Origin: a virus
Strand: one strand, 5' to 3'
IMG/VR virus record: IMGVR_UViG_3300047678_000834
Coordinates: 1 to 30,137 of that record
Length of the DNA stretch: 30,137 bases
The notes beneath the pieces were generated by a model. It was given only the letters and a program-made list of their open reading frames with translations. It was not told the origin of the DNA and made no database searches. A program made the translations under genes and the position numbers. Positions 6,888 to 12,878 of the stretch are shown here, in pieces. The first letter of the stretch is position 1; each line of letters begins with the position of its first letter.

Positions 6888-7603
6888 GCATTTTCTCATG
6901 TTGTTAGTTTTAGTTTAGTTTGTCCGGGTTTTTCCAGGCCTGGACTGTTTTTAAAATCTCCGTCGTACGATATACAAAAATACACCGTAACCGGTGTAAC
7001 CTGATGTAACTGTAAGCCAGTTACACTTTACTATTTGATATACAGGAACTTATAAGACTGTAACTGTGTTACTATTGTCTTTTATATACGTATAAAGAAA
7101 AAATAAACTCGTATAGAAAGTAATAGAACGGGTTTTTATCGTTACGCACACTGATATATTCCACTGGAATCCTTTACTGTATTATGTTACCAACTGTTAC
7201 CGACCTAAAAAGAGACTGGTTACATTTCAGTTACGAAATGGTGATTTTTTTAAGAAAGCCAACGAATTACCGACTATTATGTACCTGGAAGGGTGATACT
7301 TCCTTCCTGAGCCTCAGAAACGCCCCTTCCTTGCCTTATCTCCAGTTACGCAATACCAATAACCGCCCGCCTGGGATATAGCCCGTTTACGGGCGCGAAA
7401 ATTGATTTATCAATTGCGGCGGTTTGATCGGCGGTAATGAATCGTACGGCGGACCGAAAACACCAGCTAATCAACCCCCAGGCCGACCCCTAAATGCCTT
7501 AGCCTTCCCGAAACAATTACCAGTACTGCGTCTCGATGATTATTACCGTGTCCTAAATGGGACACTTTTAGATATATGCTGTGGGTAAGTGTGTGTAATA
7601 TAA
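6888..7603. other. Non-coding region, candidate replication origin
   Basis: About 715 bp without a convincing gene. Between 6987 and 7349 the words GTAAC/GTTAC occur 12 times (starts 6987, 6996, 7006, 7020, 7060, 7068, 7141, 7186, 7196, 7219, 7230, 7345), against fewer than one expected by chance in that length. Several are 9-11 bp apart. A perfect inverted repeat, GTAACTG-TAAGC-CAGTTAC? reads here as GTAACTG (7006-7012) and CAGTTAC (7018-7024) with a 5-nt spacer. ACACCG/CGGTGT (6982-6987 and 6992-6997) forms another. AT-rich sequence at 7073-7140 could be an unwinding element. The position right after the primase-helicase fits an origin. Further along are GCCCG-TTTA-CGGGC (7381-7394) and GTGTCC/GGACAC (7548-7565). 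Confidence 0.55.
7401..7414. promoter_or_regulatory. Isolated operator-like site ATTGATTTATCAAT
   Basis: Core TTGATTTATCAA differs by one base from the perfect operator core and is identical to the core of the second site at 7616-7629. It lies about 200 bp upstream of the SSB-gene promoter without an obvious promoter of its own, so it may be an auxiliary site. Confidence 0.45.
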
Positions 7604-7647
7604 TTTGATTAATCAATTGATTTATCAAAGATCGGTTCGTACATTTG
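7604..7647 (+). promoter_or_regulatory. Promoter of the SSB operon with tandem operators
   Basis: Two overlapping operators, TTTGATTAATCAAT (7604-7617) and ATTGATTTATCAAA (7616-7629), have centres 12 bp apart. The second supplies a one-mismatch -33 element (ATTG, 7616-7619). After a 20-bp spacer comes a perfect -7 box TACATTTG (7640-7647). The predicted start near 7654 gives a leader of about 26 nt before the ATG at 7680. Confidence 0.72.
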
Positions 7648-7679
7648 CTTACAATCATTTTTTCATCAAACCCAATTTT

Positions 7680-7997
7680 ATGGCAGTTCAAAAAGAACAG
7701 GTATTCCCGGGCGGGGTACGCTTATTTAACCCGCACCCGTCGGCCCCCGACTTTGTTAAAGGCACGATGGTTATCACTATTAACGAACTTGTAAAATTCT
7801 GTAAGGAAAACGAACAATACCTTACCGATTACAACGGTCAAAAACAATTGCGCCTCCAGCAACTCCAGTCCAGCAACGGTAACCTTTACGCCGTCGTAGA
7901 CACCTACCGAAAAGAAGACGCGAAGCCAGCAACAAAACCCGCCACGGCAACCGGTAAGCAACCCGCCCCCGACGCTGTAGACGATCTCCCATTCTAA
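7680..7997 (+). CDS. SSB-like protein with acidic C-terminal tip
   Basis: This 105-residue protein starts at the ATG at 7680; an in-frame TTG at 7605 lies inside the operators and upstream of the predicted transcription start. Residues 8-78 (FPGGVRLFNPHPSAPDFVKG, then VITINELVKF) form a compact beta-rich domain. Residues 79-98 are a K/P/A/T-rich linker. The end DAVDDLPF matches the acidic, Phe-terminated tip through which SSB proteins recruit partners. It probably coats single-stranded DNA for replication and recombination, although the core is not a standard OB-fold SSB sequence by eye. Confidence 0.65.
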   Translation: MAVQKEQVFPGGVRLFNPHPSAPDFVKGTMVITINELVKFCKENEQYLTDYNGQKQLRLQQLQSSNGNLYAVVDTYRKEDAKPATKPATATGKQPAPDAVDDLPF

Positions 7998-8008
7998 ACC
8001 CCGGCACC

Positions 8009-8131
8009 ATGTACATACTAACCGAAGAAGAAGCCGAGGTTATAGCAGCCGTCACCTTTAGCGACGATCTACCATACAACGACGAAGACTTAAAGCCCTT
8101 CGTCAATGTACAACCCAAAGGAACAAGATAA
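8009..8131 (+). CDS. 40-residue acidic hypothetical protein
   Basis: A short frame begins MYILTEEEAEVIAA and ends PKGTR. It starts 12 nt after the SSB-like stop and ends 7 nt before a GC-rich hairpin. Composition is strongly acidic in the first two thirds. Position between two operon genes and coding-like codon use favour a real gene; no function is recognised. Confidence 0.5.
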   Translation: MYILTEEEAEVIAAVTFSDDLPYNDEDLKPFVNVQPKGTR

Positions 8132-8138
8132 TAAACCG

Positions 8139-8168
8139 GGGCGCCGTAATCCCGCGGCGCCCTTCTTA
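8139..8168 (+). terminator. GC-rich hairpin, terminator or attenuator
   Basis: GGGCGCCG (8139-8146) pairs with CGGCGCCC (8155-8162), followed by TTCTTAAAT. The stem is strong but the T-tract is broken, so partial read-through into the sigma-like gene at 8180 is likely. Confidence 0.6.
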
Positions 8169-8179
8169 AATCTTCAGCT

Positions 8180-8770
8180 ATGACCCGCGAACTAATCATT
8201 CAGGAATTTACCGACAACATTAAAGACTTTAAGCGTATGGCGCTTAACGTATCAAACCGACAGGACGCCGACGATCTATTCCAGGAGTGTGCCGTTATGC
8301 TTCTGGAGTTTTCAGAGGAGCGCCTTATCAGCTACTACAATCCTAACCACGGGCTAAAGCCTATATGGTTGCGGATACTCGTTAACCAGTACAAAAGTAA
8401 GACGTCCAGATTTCATAAACAGTACCGGAAGCAGGAACAGTTCATCCAGGATAAAGGCGCTGACATAGTCTACAATGATCAGTCCACAGAGTTGGACGAC
8501 TTCACCGTGGATATGTCCGAACTCAACACAGCCCGTGACAACGTTCACCGCCTTAACGGCGAGATGTTTCCTTCAGAACTTGAGGAAATGGTATTCGCCT
8601 TGTATGTTGATACTGGCAGTCTTCGCAAGACCCTTGCCGCCATCGACCCGGAAGAGGTTAAGAAACTCAGCGGGAAAAAATCCGTTGAACTTTTCGACCT
8701 GAAGACGGTACACGAGATCGTAAAAAAATACCGTAGAACAATACGCGCCTTCGTTAGCGCCGCCGCTTAA
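8180..8770 (+). CDS. Sigma-70-like (ECF-type) phage factor
   Basis: This 196-residue protein has its N-terminal half resembling sigma region 2: a helix with VSNRQDADDLFQECAVMLLE (24-43) corresponds to the D-AEDLxQE motif, followed by PIWLRILVNQYKSKTSR (61-77) like region 2.4. The C-terminal half has helices ending in a basic stretch KKYRRTIRAF that could be a degenerate region 4. Phages of Bacteroidota often carry such factors. It sits in the middle region, before the late genes, and could direct host polymerase to late promoters (see WATACT-N7-ATG). This role is inferred. Confidence 0.65.
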   Translation: MTRELIIQEFTDNIKDFKRMALNVSNRQDADDLFQECAVMLLEFSEERLISYYNPNHGLKPIWLRILVNQYKSKTSRFHKQYRKQEQFIQDKGADIVYNDQSTELDDFTVDMSELNTARDNVHRLNGEMFPSELEEMVFALYVDTGSLRKTLAAIDPEEVKKLSGKKSVELFDLKTVHEIVKKYRRTIRAFVSAAA

Positions 8771-8799
8771 TCATATTCTCCACAATCAAAACTCACACA

Positions 8800-9111
8800 A
8801 TGAAAAGACCTTTCAAATCTTTACTGTCCCTGGCCGCCGCAATGGTAGGTTTCGGCTCGGCTTCTACCGCCGTGGCCATGGCTAACAATGTTATCGACAC
8901 AGCCAACAAAAGCGCAGAAGAGTTTAAGGAAACCTTAGCTGCGGCCAGCGCCTTGCCCGCCGATATTCCAGCGGTTCCTAAGCCTACGTTTTTGTATAAG
9001 CAATCATCCGGCGTTATCCCTGCCCGCCTTCTCAATCAAAGGCAGTACCGTAAGCGGTGCGCTCAAAACCCATGGCTGCGCAAATCCAAAAAGCACAGGT
9101 CCGGTAAGTAA
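8800..9111 (+). CDS. Hypothetical protein with N-terminal hydrophobic segment
   Basis: This 103-residue protein starts MKRPFKSLLSLAAAMVGFGS, with an Ala-rich hydrophobic segment at about 8-30 that could be a signal or membrane anchor. The end is very basic (RQYRKRCAQNPWLRKSKKHR). No family recognised. Its stop shares a base with the start of the next small gene (TAATG), indicating coupled translation. Confidence 0.6.
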   Translation: MKRPFKSLLSLAAAMVGFGSASTAVAMANNVIDTANKSAEEFKETLAAASALPADIPAVPKPTFLYKQSSGVIPARLLNQRQYRKRCAQNPWLRKSKKHRSGK

Positions 9112-9275
9112 TGGCCGTAAAGAAGAAACGTCAGGCGGTTGTCGTATCGGCGCCGCCTGTTCCATACCAACCGCGTAGGAGATATCACTTAATGAAAAGG
9201 ACGCGGGAGCAGATACTAAAAGTTTGGCCTGTTCCCTGGGTATTTAAAAACCAAGAACCGGGAAGCCTTTTATAA
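9111..9275 (+). CDS. 54-residue very basic hypothetical protein
   Basis: The frame begins MAVKKKRQAVVVSAPPVPYQ and continues through PRRRYHLMKRTREQ to a Trp-rich end (KVWPVPWVFKN). It overlaps the preceding stop by one base. The high Lys/Arg content suggests nucleic-acid contact, but no family is recognised. A short hairpin (GCCTTT/AAAGGC, about 9265-9279) covers its stop codon. Confidence 0.5.
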   Translation: MAVKKKRQAVVVSAPPVPYQPRRRYHLMKRTREQILKVWPVPWVFKNQEPGSLL

Positions 9276-9300
9276 AGGCCGGTTCGTAACAAAAATCAAC

Positions 9301-9714
9301 ATGGCAAATAAAGAAGAATCAAGATTACTTAAACACGCATTATCAAGATACGGACTGAAGGCCCAGGTAATGCAGACAATGGAAGAAGTTGGAGAATTAC
9401 TCCAGGCTCTTAATAAGGTAATGCGTAATCCTGATACAGGTAACCACTATCGTCTTGCTGAAGAGATCGCAGACGTTGAGATTATTCTGGAGCAAATGAA
9501 GGTAGGCTTCCGCCTCGATGGTATTGCAGAAAAGATAAGGGGGCAAAAGCTGCTTCGTCTGGCTGAGAATCTAAAGGCCAATTACTACCCCAGCGAGGAA
9601 GTTCAGTCGTACGACGGACCTAGTGCGGTAGTGGTTCCAATGATAAGGCCGACCCACATCCCGACCCCTAATAACTGTACAGCAACCGGAAGCCGCTCCT
9701 ATGAATGCTTATAA
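9301..9714 (+). CDS. MazG-like NTP pyrophosphohydrolase
   Basis: This 137-residue protein carries the MazG-type all-alpha signature: MEEVGELLQAL gives E-E-x-x-E (E28, E29, E32) and AEEIADVEIIL gives E-x-x-D (E55, D58), the Mg-binding residues. These enzymes hydrolyse nucleoside triphosphates to monophosphates. Phage versions are proposed to clean the nucleotide pool or lower the host alarmone ppGpp. The last 40 residues are Pro-rich and unstructured-looking. The gene overlaps the next by 14 nt. Confidence 0.82.
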   Translation: MANKEESRLLKHALSRYGLKAQVMQTMEEVGELLQALNKVMRNPDTGNHYRLAEEIADVEIILEQMKVGFRLDGIAEKIRGQKLLRLAENLKANYYPSEEVQSYDGPSAVVVPMIRPTHIPTPNNCTATGSRSYECL

Positions 9715-10075
9715 AGGAAATGTCTGTGTCCCAGTTCGGACACTACACGAAGAAACCGGGCAATTTCGCCCGGCTTTTTCGTGTCCTCCTTACGAACTAC
9801 GCCGCGACGAGTTTAACCATTACCGAGAATTGCACCGACCCGACGGTAACGGACAGCAGGTATTAACCAGGGGAGCCTTCAATAAGCTGAAGCAACACCT
9901 AACGGTAATGGCCTGGCTGTCCTTCGATGTACACGGCTGGTTATTTCGGAAGGCGTGTAACGGTGACGAGGAAGCGCTTTTCAAACTCAACCACTGTTAC
10001 GATCTATACGAAGAGGTTATCACCAAAGCCATGGAGGAAGTCCCTGGCTATTCCGGCCCGTCGGATTATCAATAA
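9701..10075 (+). CDS. Hypothetical protein with a long hairpin in its 5' end
   Basis: This 124-residue frame starts within the end of the MazG-like gene. Residues 33-115 (RRDEFNHYRELHRPDGNGQQ, KLKQHLTVMAWLSFDVHGWL) look like a compact alpha-helical protein; no family is recognised. Codons about 15-28 overlap a long, terminator-like hairpin (9745-9784), so the early residues may be constrained by RNA structure. No better ATG was found between the hairpin and the conserved-looking part. Confidence 0.6.
   Translation: MNAYKGNVCVPVRTLHEETGQFRPAFSCPPYELRRDEFNHYRELHRPDGNGQQVLTRGAFNKLKQHLTVMAWLSFDVHGWLFRKACNGDEEALFKLNHCYDLYEEVITKAMEEVPGYSGPSDYQ
9745..9784 (+). terminator. Long terminator-like hairpin inside a reading frame
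   Basis: ACACGAAGAA (9745-9754) pairs with TTTTTCGTGT (9775-9784, one G-U) and CCGGGC (9756-9761) with GCCCGG (9768-9773) around AATTTC, with a single A/C mismatch between. It includes five T after the inner GC stem, as in a rho-independent terminator. It begins 31 nt after the MazG-like stop but lies within the frame 9701-10075. Confidence 0.6.
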
Positions 10076-10080
10076 AGAAA

Positions 10081-10314
10081 ATGAATGTCATGCAAAGTAA
10101 AAATGAAGTAGAGTTCTTAACCTGGTTCCATGTTATTCAGGAAGGTGTGCCAGCCTGGGGGTTCGCAGCTGATGACGAAGGTATAATTCTGAAGTGTTGC
10201 CCTACTCAGCGTTGGATGCTGGGCGAGGAACTGAAGGATGTACGCGACTATTTCCTTAACACGAAAGCAACCGTCATAAATCTATTTCCTAACGTCGTAA
10301 AGGTTATGCCATGA
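10081..10314 (+). CDS. 77-residue hypothetical protein
   Basis: The product reads as a small mixed alpha/beta protein (EVEFLTWFHVIQEGVPAWGF, then VRDYFLNTKATVINLFPNVV). No motif or family is recognised. It lies 5 nt after the preceding gene and its stop overlaps the next start as ATGA, so it is part of a coupled string of small middle genes. Confidence 0.6.
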   Translation: MNVMQSKNEVEFLTWFHVIQEGVPAWGFAADDEGIILKCCPTQRWMLGEELKDVRDYFLNTKATVINLFPNVVKVMP

Positions 10315-10529
10315 ATACGTTATTCGATCTCGAACTCTCTCCGCCGCCGCCGCCGCCTCCTCCGTCCGGTATACGGTGCAGGAACTGCCTCTTCTGTTAC
10401 AAACATCAGTACAACAATACTCGTTACTGCATGAAGCAACGCCAGCGAAGAACGTCTTACGGCCATAAGAAAATAAAAGCCCTGGACCATTCCTGTCCGA
10501 TGTTTCAGTCTAATACTATTTCCAAATAA
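10311..10529 (+). CDS. Small Cys-rich zinc-ribbon-like protein with poly-Pro
   Basis: This 72-residue protein has eight consecutive prolines (11-18, CCG/CCT codons), then IRCRNCLFCYKHQYNNTRYC (21-40) with Cys 23, 26, 29 and 40, a basic stretch KQRQRRTSYGHKKIK and Cys62. The Cys spacing suggests a bound metal ion. Similar small Cys-rich proteins are common in Bacteroidota phages; function unknown. The proline run would need elongation factor P for efficient translation. The start overlaps the previous stop by 4 nt. Confidence 0.65.
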   Translation: MNTLFDLELSPPPPPPPPSGIRCRNCLFCYKHQYNNTRYCMKQRQRRTSYGHKKIKALDHSCPMFQSNTISK

Positions 10530-10541
10530 AAAAAATCAACA

Positions 10542-10802
10542 ATGAAAATCTTAGTTATCATGCTTGCCGGTTTTTTCTTCGGTGAAGCATTCCCTACCTG
10601 GGCGCGCCCTGTAATTGAAAAAGTGAAGACCCGATTCGGCTGGCGCCGCCTGAAGCCATTCGATTGTGAGGCCTGTTTGTCTTTCTGGTTTACACTGGTT
10701 GTCGGCATATTCGGCCTGGGTTATTTTTGGGCGCCGCTGGTTGCCTGGGTTGTCTTCAAGTTGACAGCTGCTTATCAGTTTAAAAAAATCACTGGCAAAT
10801 GA
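10542..10802 (+). CDS. Small membrane protein with CxxC-x-FW motif
   Basis: This 86-residue protein has a hydrophobic N-terminus (ILVIMLAGFFFGEAF, 3-17), a basic middle (KTRFGWRRLK), the motif FDCEACLSFWF (40-50) and one or two C-terminal membrane helices (52-78). The Cys-x-x-Cys-x-x-Phe-Trp pattern recalls small DUF1360-like inner-membrane proteins; this assignment is tentative. It could be a superinfection or lysis accessory, but nothing shows this. Its stop overlaps the next start (ATGA). Confidence 0.62.
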   Translation: MKILVIMLAGFFFGEAFPTWARPVIEKVKTRFGWRRLKPFDCEACLSFWFTLVVGIFGLGYFWAPLVAWVVFKLTAAYQFKKITGK

Positions 10803-11176
10803 TAGCGAACTTTCTCCCTGAACATATCGAAATCCTGGACAGGAACCGGCATTACTATACCTCATTAAAGAAAAGCGGCACAATAAATAAGTTATCGTCT
10901 GTGACCGTAATTGAATTTGTAAAGGTATACAGCGAGGTGATATCCTCCAGGCCGGTATCCTTGTATTGTTCCGCCTGTGTAGTTGAGGTTATTGAACTGT
11001 GTTACCTGAATTACGATAAATACCTGATCGAAAATGAGCCAGAACCAGAACCAACAGCGGACGCCGGACCCGAACAGATCGGCAACGCATCCGGACTACC
11101 CGCACCTGAAAATAAAGGAACGCCTGTTCAAAAGCGTAGACGAACTCCGCGAAAAAATCGACAAGTACTTCGCTGA
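10799..11176 (+). CDS. Hypothetical protein overlapping terminase small subunit
   Basis: This 125-residue protein begins in a 4-nt ATGA overlap with the previous gene. Residues 1-80 (HIEILDRNRHYYTSLKKSGT, VIEFVKVYSEVI) look like a folded helical protein. Residues 80-125 are E/P/A- then K/R-rich and lie in the 143 nt shared with the terminase small subunit in another frame, so that tail may be a by-product of dual coding. No family recognised. Confidence 0.6.
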   Translation: MIANFLPEHIEILDRNRHYYTSLKKSGTINKLSSVTVIEFVKVYSEVISSRPVSLYCSACVVEVIELCYLNYDKYLIENEPEPEPTADAGPEQIGNASGLPAPENKGTPVQKRRRTPRKNRQVLR

Positions 11177-11519
11177 GTTGAAGGATAATAAGAAGCAGGT
11201 AATGTCTGCCAGCGGTCAGGTAAAGAATATCGACGACCCGCTTATCCCTACTATTGAAAGTCTTGCCTCTTACCTGGGCTTTAAGTCCGTGAAGTCATTG
11301 TATAACTATGCAGAGAATCCAGATTATGCAGACTTCCACGATGTAGTAGCAGAAGCGAAAGCGAAGATACTCGGGTTGAAAACCCTGGGGCTTGTCAATG
11401 GTAAAGGCTCGTCTGCCGGTTTAATATTCGACCTTGTCAATAACCATGGCTACAAAAACAAGTCAGAGGTAGAAAGTGAGGGTAAGTTAGAAACTACTAT
11501 CAAAGTAGTATACGAATAG
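11034..11519 (+). CDS. terS: Terminase small subunit (P22 gp3-like)
   Basis: This 161-residue protein resembles the gp3-like DNA-packaging family: a helix ELREKIDKYFAEL (37-49), then PTIESLASYLGFKSVKSLYN (72-91) as the HTH-like part, a helix FHDVVAEAKAKI (101-112) and the closing motif GLIFDLVNNHGYKNK (129-143), the equivalent of the family's A-x-F-x-L-K-N-x-G-W-K-D end. It would bind the packaging site and recruit the large subunit. It is separated from the large subunit by 1.4 kb holding five small genes. A strong terminator follows. Confidence 0.82.
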   Translation: MSQNQNQQRTPDPNRSATHPDYPHLKIKERLFKSVDELREKIDKYFAELKDNKKQVMSASGQVKNIDDPLIPTIESLASYLGFKSVKSLYNYAENPDYADFHDVVAEAKAKILGLKTLGLVNGKGSSAGLIFDLVNNHGYKNKSEVESEGKLETTIKVVYE

Positions 11520-11574
11520 AATCGAATAAAGATCAATATAGGTTACTTGTGAATGCCTTATCAGGCTTGAAGTC

Positions 11575-11610
11575 CCGGCTGCAATCCCGCAGCCGGTTTT
11601 CTATTTTTTA
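11575..11610 (+). terminator. Rho-independent terminator after terS
   Basis: CCGGCTGC (11575-11582) pairs with GCAGCCGG (11589-11596) around a 6-nt loop, followed by TTTTCTATTTTTT. Confidence 0.9.
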
Positions 11611-11630
11611 AAAAAAAAAGTTCGAAATTG

Positions 11631-11670
11631 TTTGTTTTTGATTTTCTTTGATTATCTTTGATATATCAAA
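11631..11670 (+). promoter_or_regulatory. Promoter with operator over the -7 box
   Basis: TTTG (11631-11634), an 18-bp spacer and TATCTTTG (11653-11660) match the Bacteroidota promoter. The 14-bp palindrome TTTGATATATCAAA (11657-11670) starts inside the -7 box and covers the predicted start. The centre is AT rather than TA, so it is a variant of the other operators. The ATG follows at 11683. Confidence 0.7.
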
Positions 11671-11682
11671 ACGCAATAAGCC

Positions 11683-11904
11683 ATGAATAATACGGCAAAA
11701 ATCGAAAGCATCACAAGGTACATGAAAAGAAAAGAAGAGGAAATCGGCATTCAAACTAAGCATATCCTGAAGATCGGTGAAGATAAAGTCGGTACTGCCT
11801 ACATGAAAGACTACTACAATAACCTTGACTTGTGGGATGAAGCAAATAACCAGCGCCGCGCCCTCATCGTGTTAATGTCATCATCTCCAGTACCAAGGGC
11901 TTAA
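11683..11904 (+). CDS. 73-residue hypothetical protein
   Basis: A charged, helical small protein (RYMKRKEEEIGIQTKHILKI, then KDYYNNLDLWDEANNQRRAL). No family recognised. It is the first gene behind an operator-controlled promoter, which argues for expression early or under repressor control, unlike the late genes that follow. Confidence 0.6.
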   Translation: MNNTAKIESITRYMKRKEEEIGIQTKHILKIGEDKVGTAYMKDYYNNLDLWDEANNQRRALIVLMSSSPVPRA

Positions 11905-11935
11905 CTAGTACTTAAACAAAAAAACATAACAAACT

Positions 11936-12157
11936 ATGAGCGAATCCCCATCCACGTATGAAGTAGGCGGCTTCTTCTTTAAGAGAAGCCTGGACCCCGA
12001 TTACTATGACTGTTACGACGTATTCCTTTGTAATATGAAGGTTGCATCCCTTGACGCATTAACTTCCGAACTGCGTTTTAAAGACGATGTTAGCTTTACG
12101 GTTACGGGTTTGTCTGACCTTATTAATGCAACTCAACACCTATCACAATTTTTTTAA
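11936..12157 (+). CDS. 73-residue hypothetical protein, paralogue A
   Basis: The product shares a spaced pattern with the next gene: Y-x-x-G-x-x-x-F-x-x-x-L-D, then L-D-A-x-x-x-E and a final L-x-x-A-x-x-x-L-S-x-F-F. The two are probably diverged tandem duplicates. It starts after an A-rich leader (AAAAAAACATAACAAACT). No known family. Confidence 0.62.
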   Translation: MSESPSTYEVGGFFFKRSLDPDYYDCYDVFLCNMKVASLDALTSELRFKDDVSFTVTGLSDLINATQHLSQFF

Positions 12158-12174
12158 CAATTAAAAAATCAATA

Positions 12175-12420
12175 ATGGCAACGAAAAAAAGAAAGACAAC
12201 AGCCCCCGAAAGTTACACCTGCGGTAATTTAAGATTCATGCAGCTAGACGCAGGGAAGTGCTGCAGCCTGTATTCTGTGCATAAGTATTCGACCGCGCTC
12301 GGTACCCTGGATGCTGAATTTAAAGAGTTCATTCCTGTAGGCCCGTCTGGCAATATATCGTATCACGATATGGGCTGTCTTCAAACTGCCGCTTCTGATC
12401 TCAGTAAGTTCTTCAACTAA
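12175..12420 (+). CDS. 81-residue hypothetical protein, paralogue B
   Basis: The product has a basic N-terminus (ATKKRKTT) and then the same scaffold as the gene at 11936 (YTCGNLRFMQLDAGKC, LGTLDAEFKEF, CLQTAASDLSKFF). Four cysteines are absent from the sister protein except for its own different Cys positions. The pair lie 17 nt apart in the same operon. Function unknown. Confidence 0.62.
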   Translation: MATKKRKTTAPESYTCGNLRFMQLDAGKCCSLYSVHKYSTALGTLDAEFKEFIPVGPSGNISYHDMGCLQTAASDLSKFFN

Positions 12421-12434
12421 AACAATCTAAACCT

Positions 12435-12635
12435 ATGGCACAAAGGACAACATTCACGGCCAATGTAACGTACGACGTAATTATCCCCGATGACGTTGAC
12501 CATGCGGAAATAATACGCAAAAACGGTATCGCCAACACATTGGTATCTATGATGCTGGGTAAGGTAATCGAAGGCGCACAGTCATTTGGCGCCGTTATTG
12601 ATAACGTAAAAGTAGAACACAATGGCAACAACTAA
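12435..12635 (+). CDS. 66-residue hypothetical protein
   Basis: A small protein with a beta-like first half (TTFTANVTYDVIIPDDVDHA) and a C-terminal strand (GAVIDNVKVEHN). No family recognised. It overlaps the next gene by 14 nt, so both are probably translated together. Confidence 0.58.
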   Translation: MAQRTTFTANVTYDVIIPDDVDHAEIIRKNGIANTLVSMMLGKVIEGAQSFGAVIDNVKVEHNGNN

Positions 12636-12831
12636 GACAAGCGGTAAACGTTATTCGAGCAAACCGCCAGACGTTGTAAAATTCTACACCAGTAAAGGCA
12701 AGGCCAGCGGCCAGCCCTGGGAGTACTGCATAATTTTGGAGTATCCTGACGGTAAGCATCAGCGTATTTGCTTCAACGAAGAAGAGATTACTCGAATGCG
12801 TGAACACCTGGTGCCAAACGGGAAACTTTAA
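12622..12831 (+). CDS. 69-residue basic hypothetical protein
   Basis: The product is basic at the N-terminus (TTKTSGKRYSSKPPDVVKFY) and continues with EYCIILEYPDGKHQRICFNE, which reads as two beta strands joined by a turn. It is the last gene before the terminator that separates this small-gene operon from the large terminase gene. Function unknown. Confidence 0.58.
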   Translation: MATTKTSGKRYSSKPPDVVKFYTSKGKASGQPWEYCIILEYPDGKHQRICFNEEEITRMREHLVPNGKL

Positions 12832-12852
12832 TATCAACACCTAAGCACATCA

Positions 12853-12878
12853 GGGCCGGAACTACCGGCCCTTTTTTT
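12853..12878 (+). terminator. Rho-independent terminator before terL
   Basis: GGGCCGG (12853-12859), loop AACTA, CCGGCCC (12865-12871), then seven T. The T-tract runs straight into TATACT of the putative late promoter. Confidence 0.92.

Noticed and set aside
7184-7381. 65-residue ORF in the non-coding region
   Set aside because: It overlaps the GTTAC cluster, has no recognisable domain or leader, and reads as random composition.
7381-7394. Hairpin GCCCG-TTTA-CGGGC as terminator
   Set aside because: No T-tract follows on either strand; it may be part of the origin region but is not a terminator.
7605-7679. Upstream TTG start for the SSB-like gene
   Set aside because: It lies within the tandem operators and upstream of the predicted transcription start near 7654; the ATG at 7680 fits better.
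7467-7691. Leftward 74-residue ORF
   Set aside because: It spans the promoter and operators of the SSB gene and has no protein-like features.
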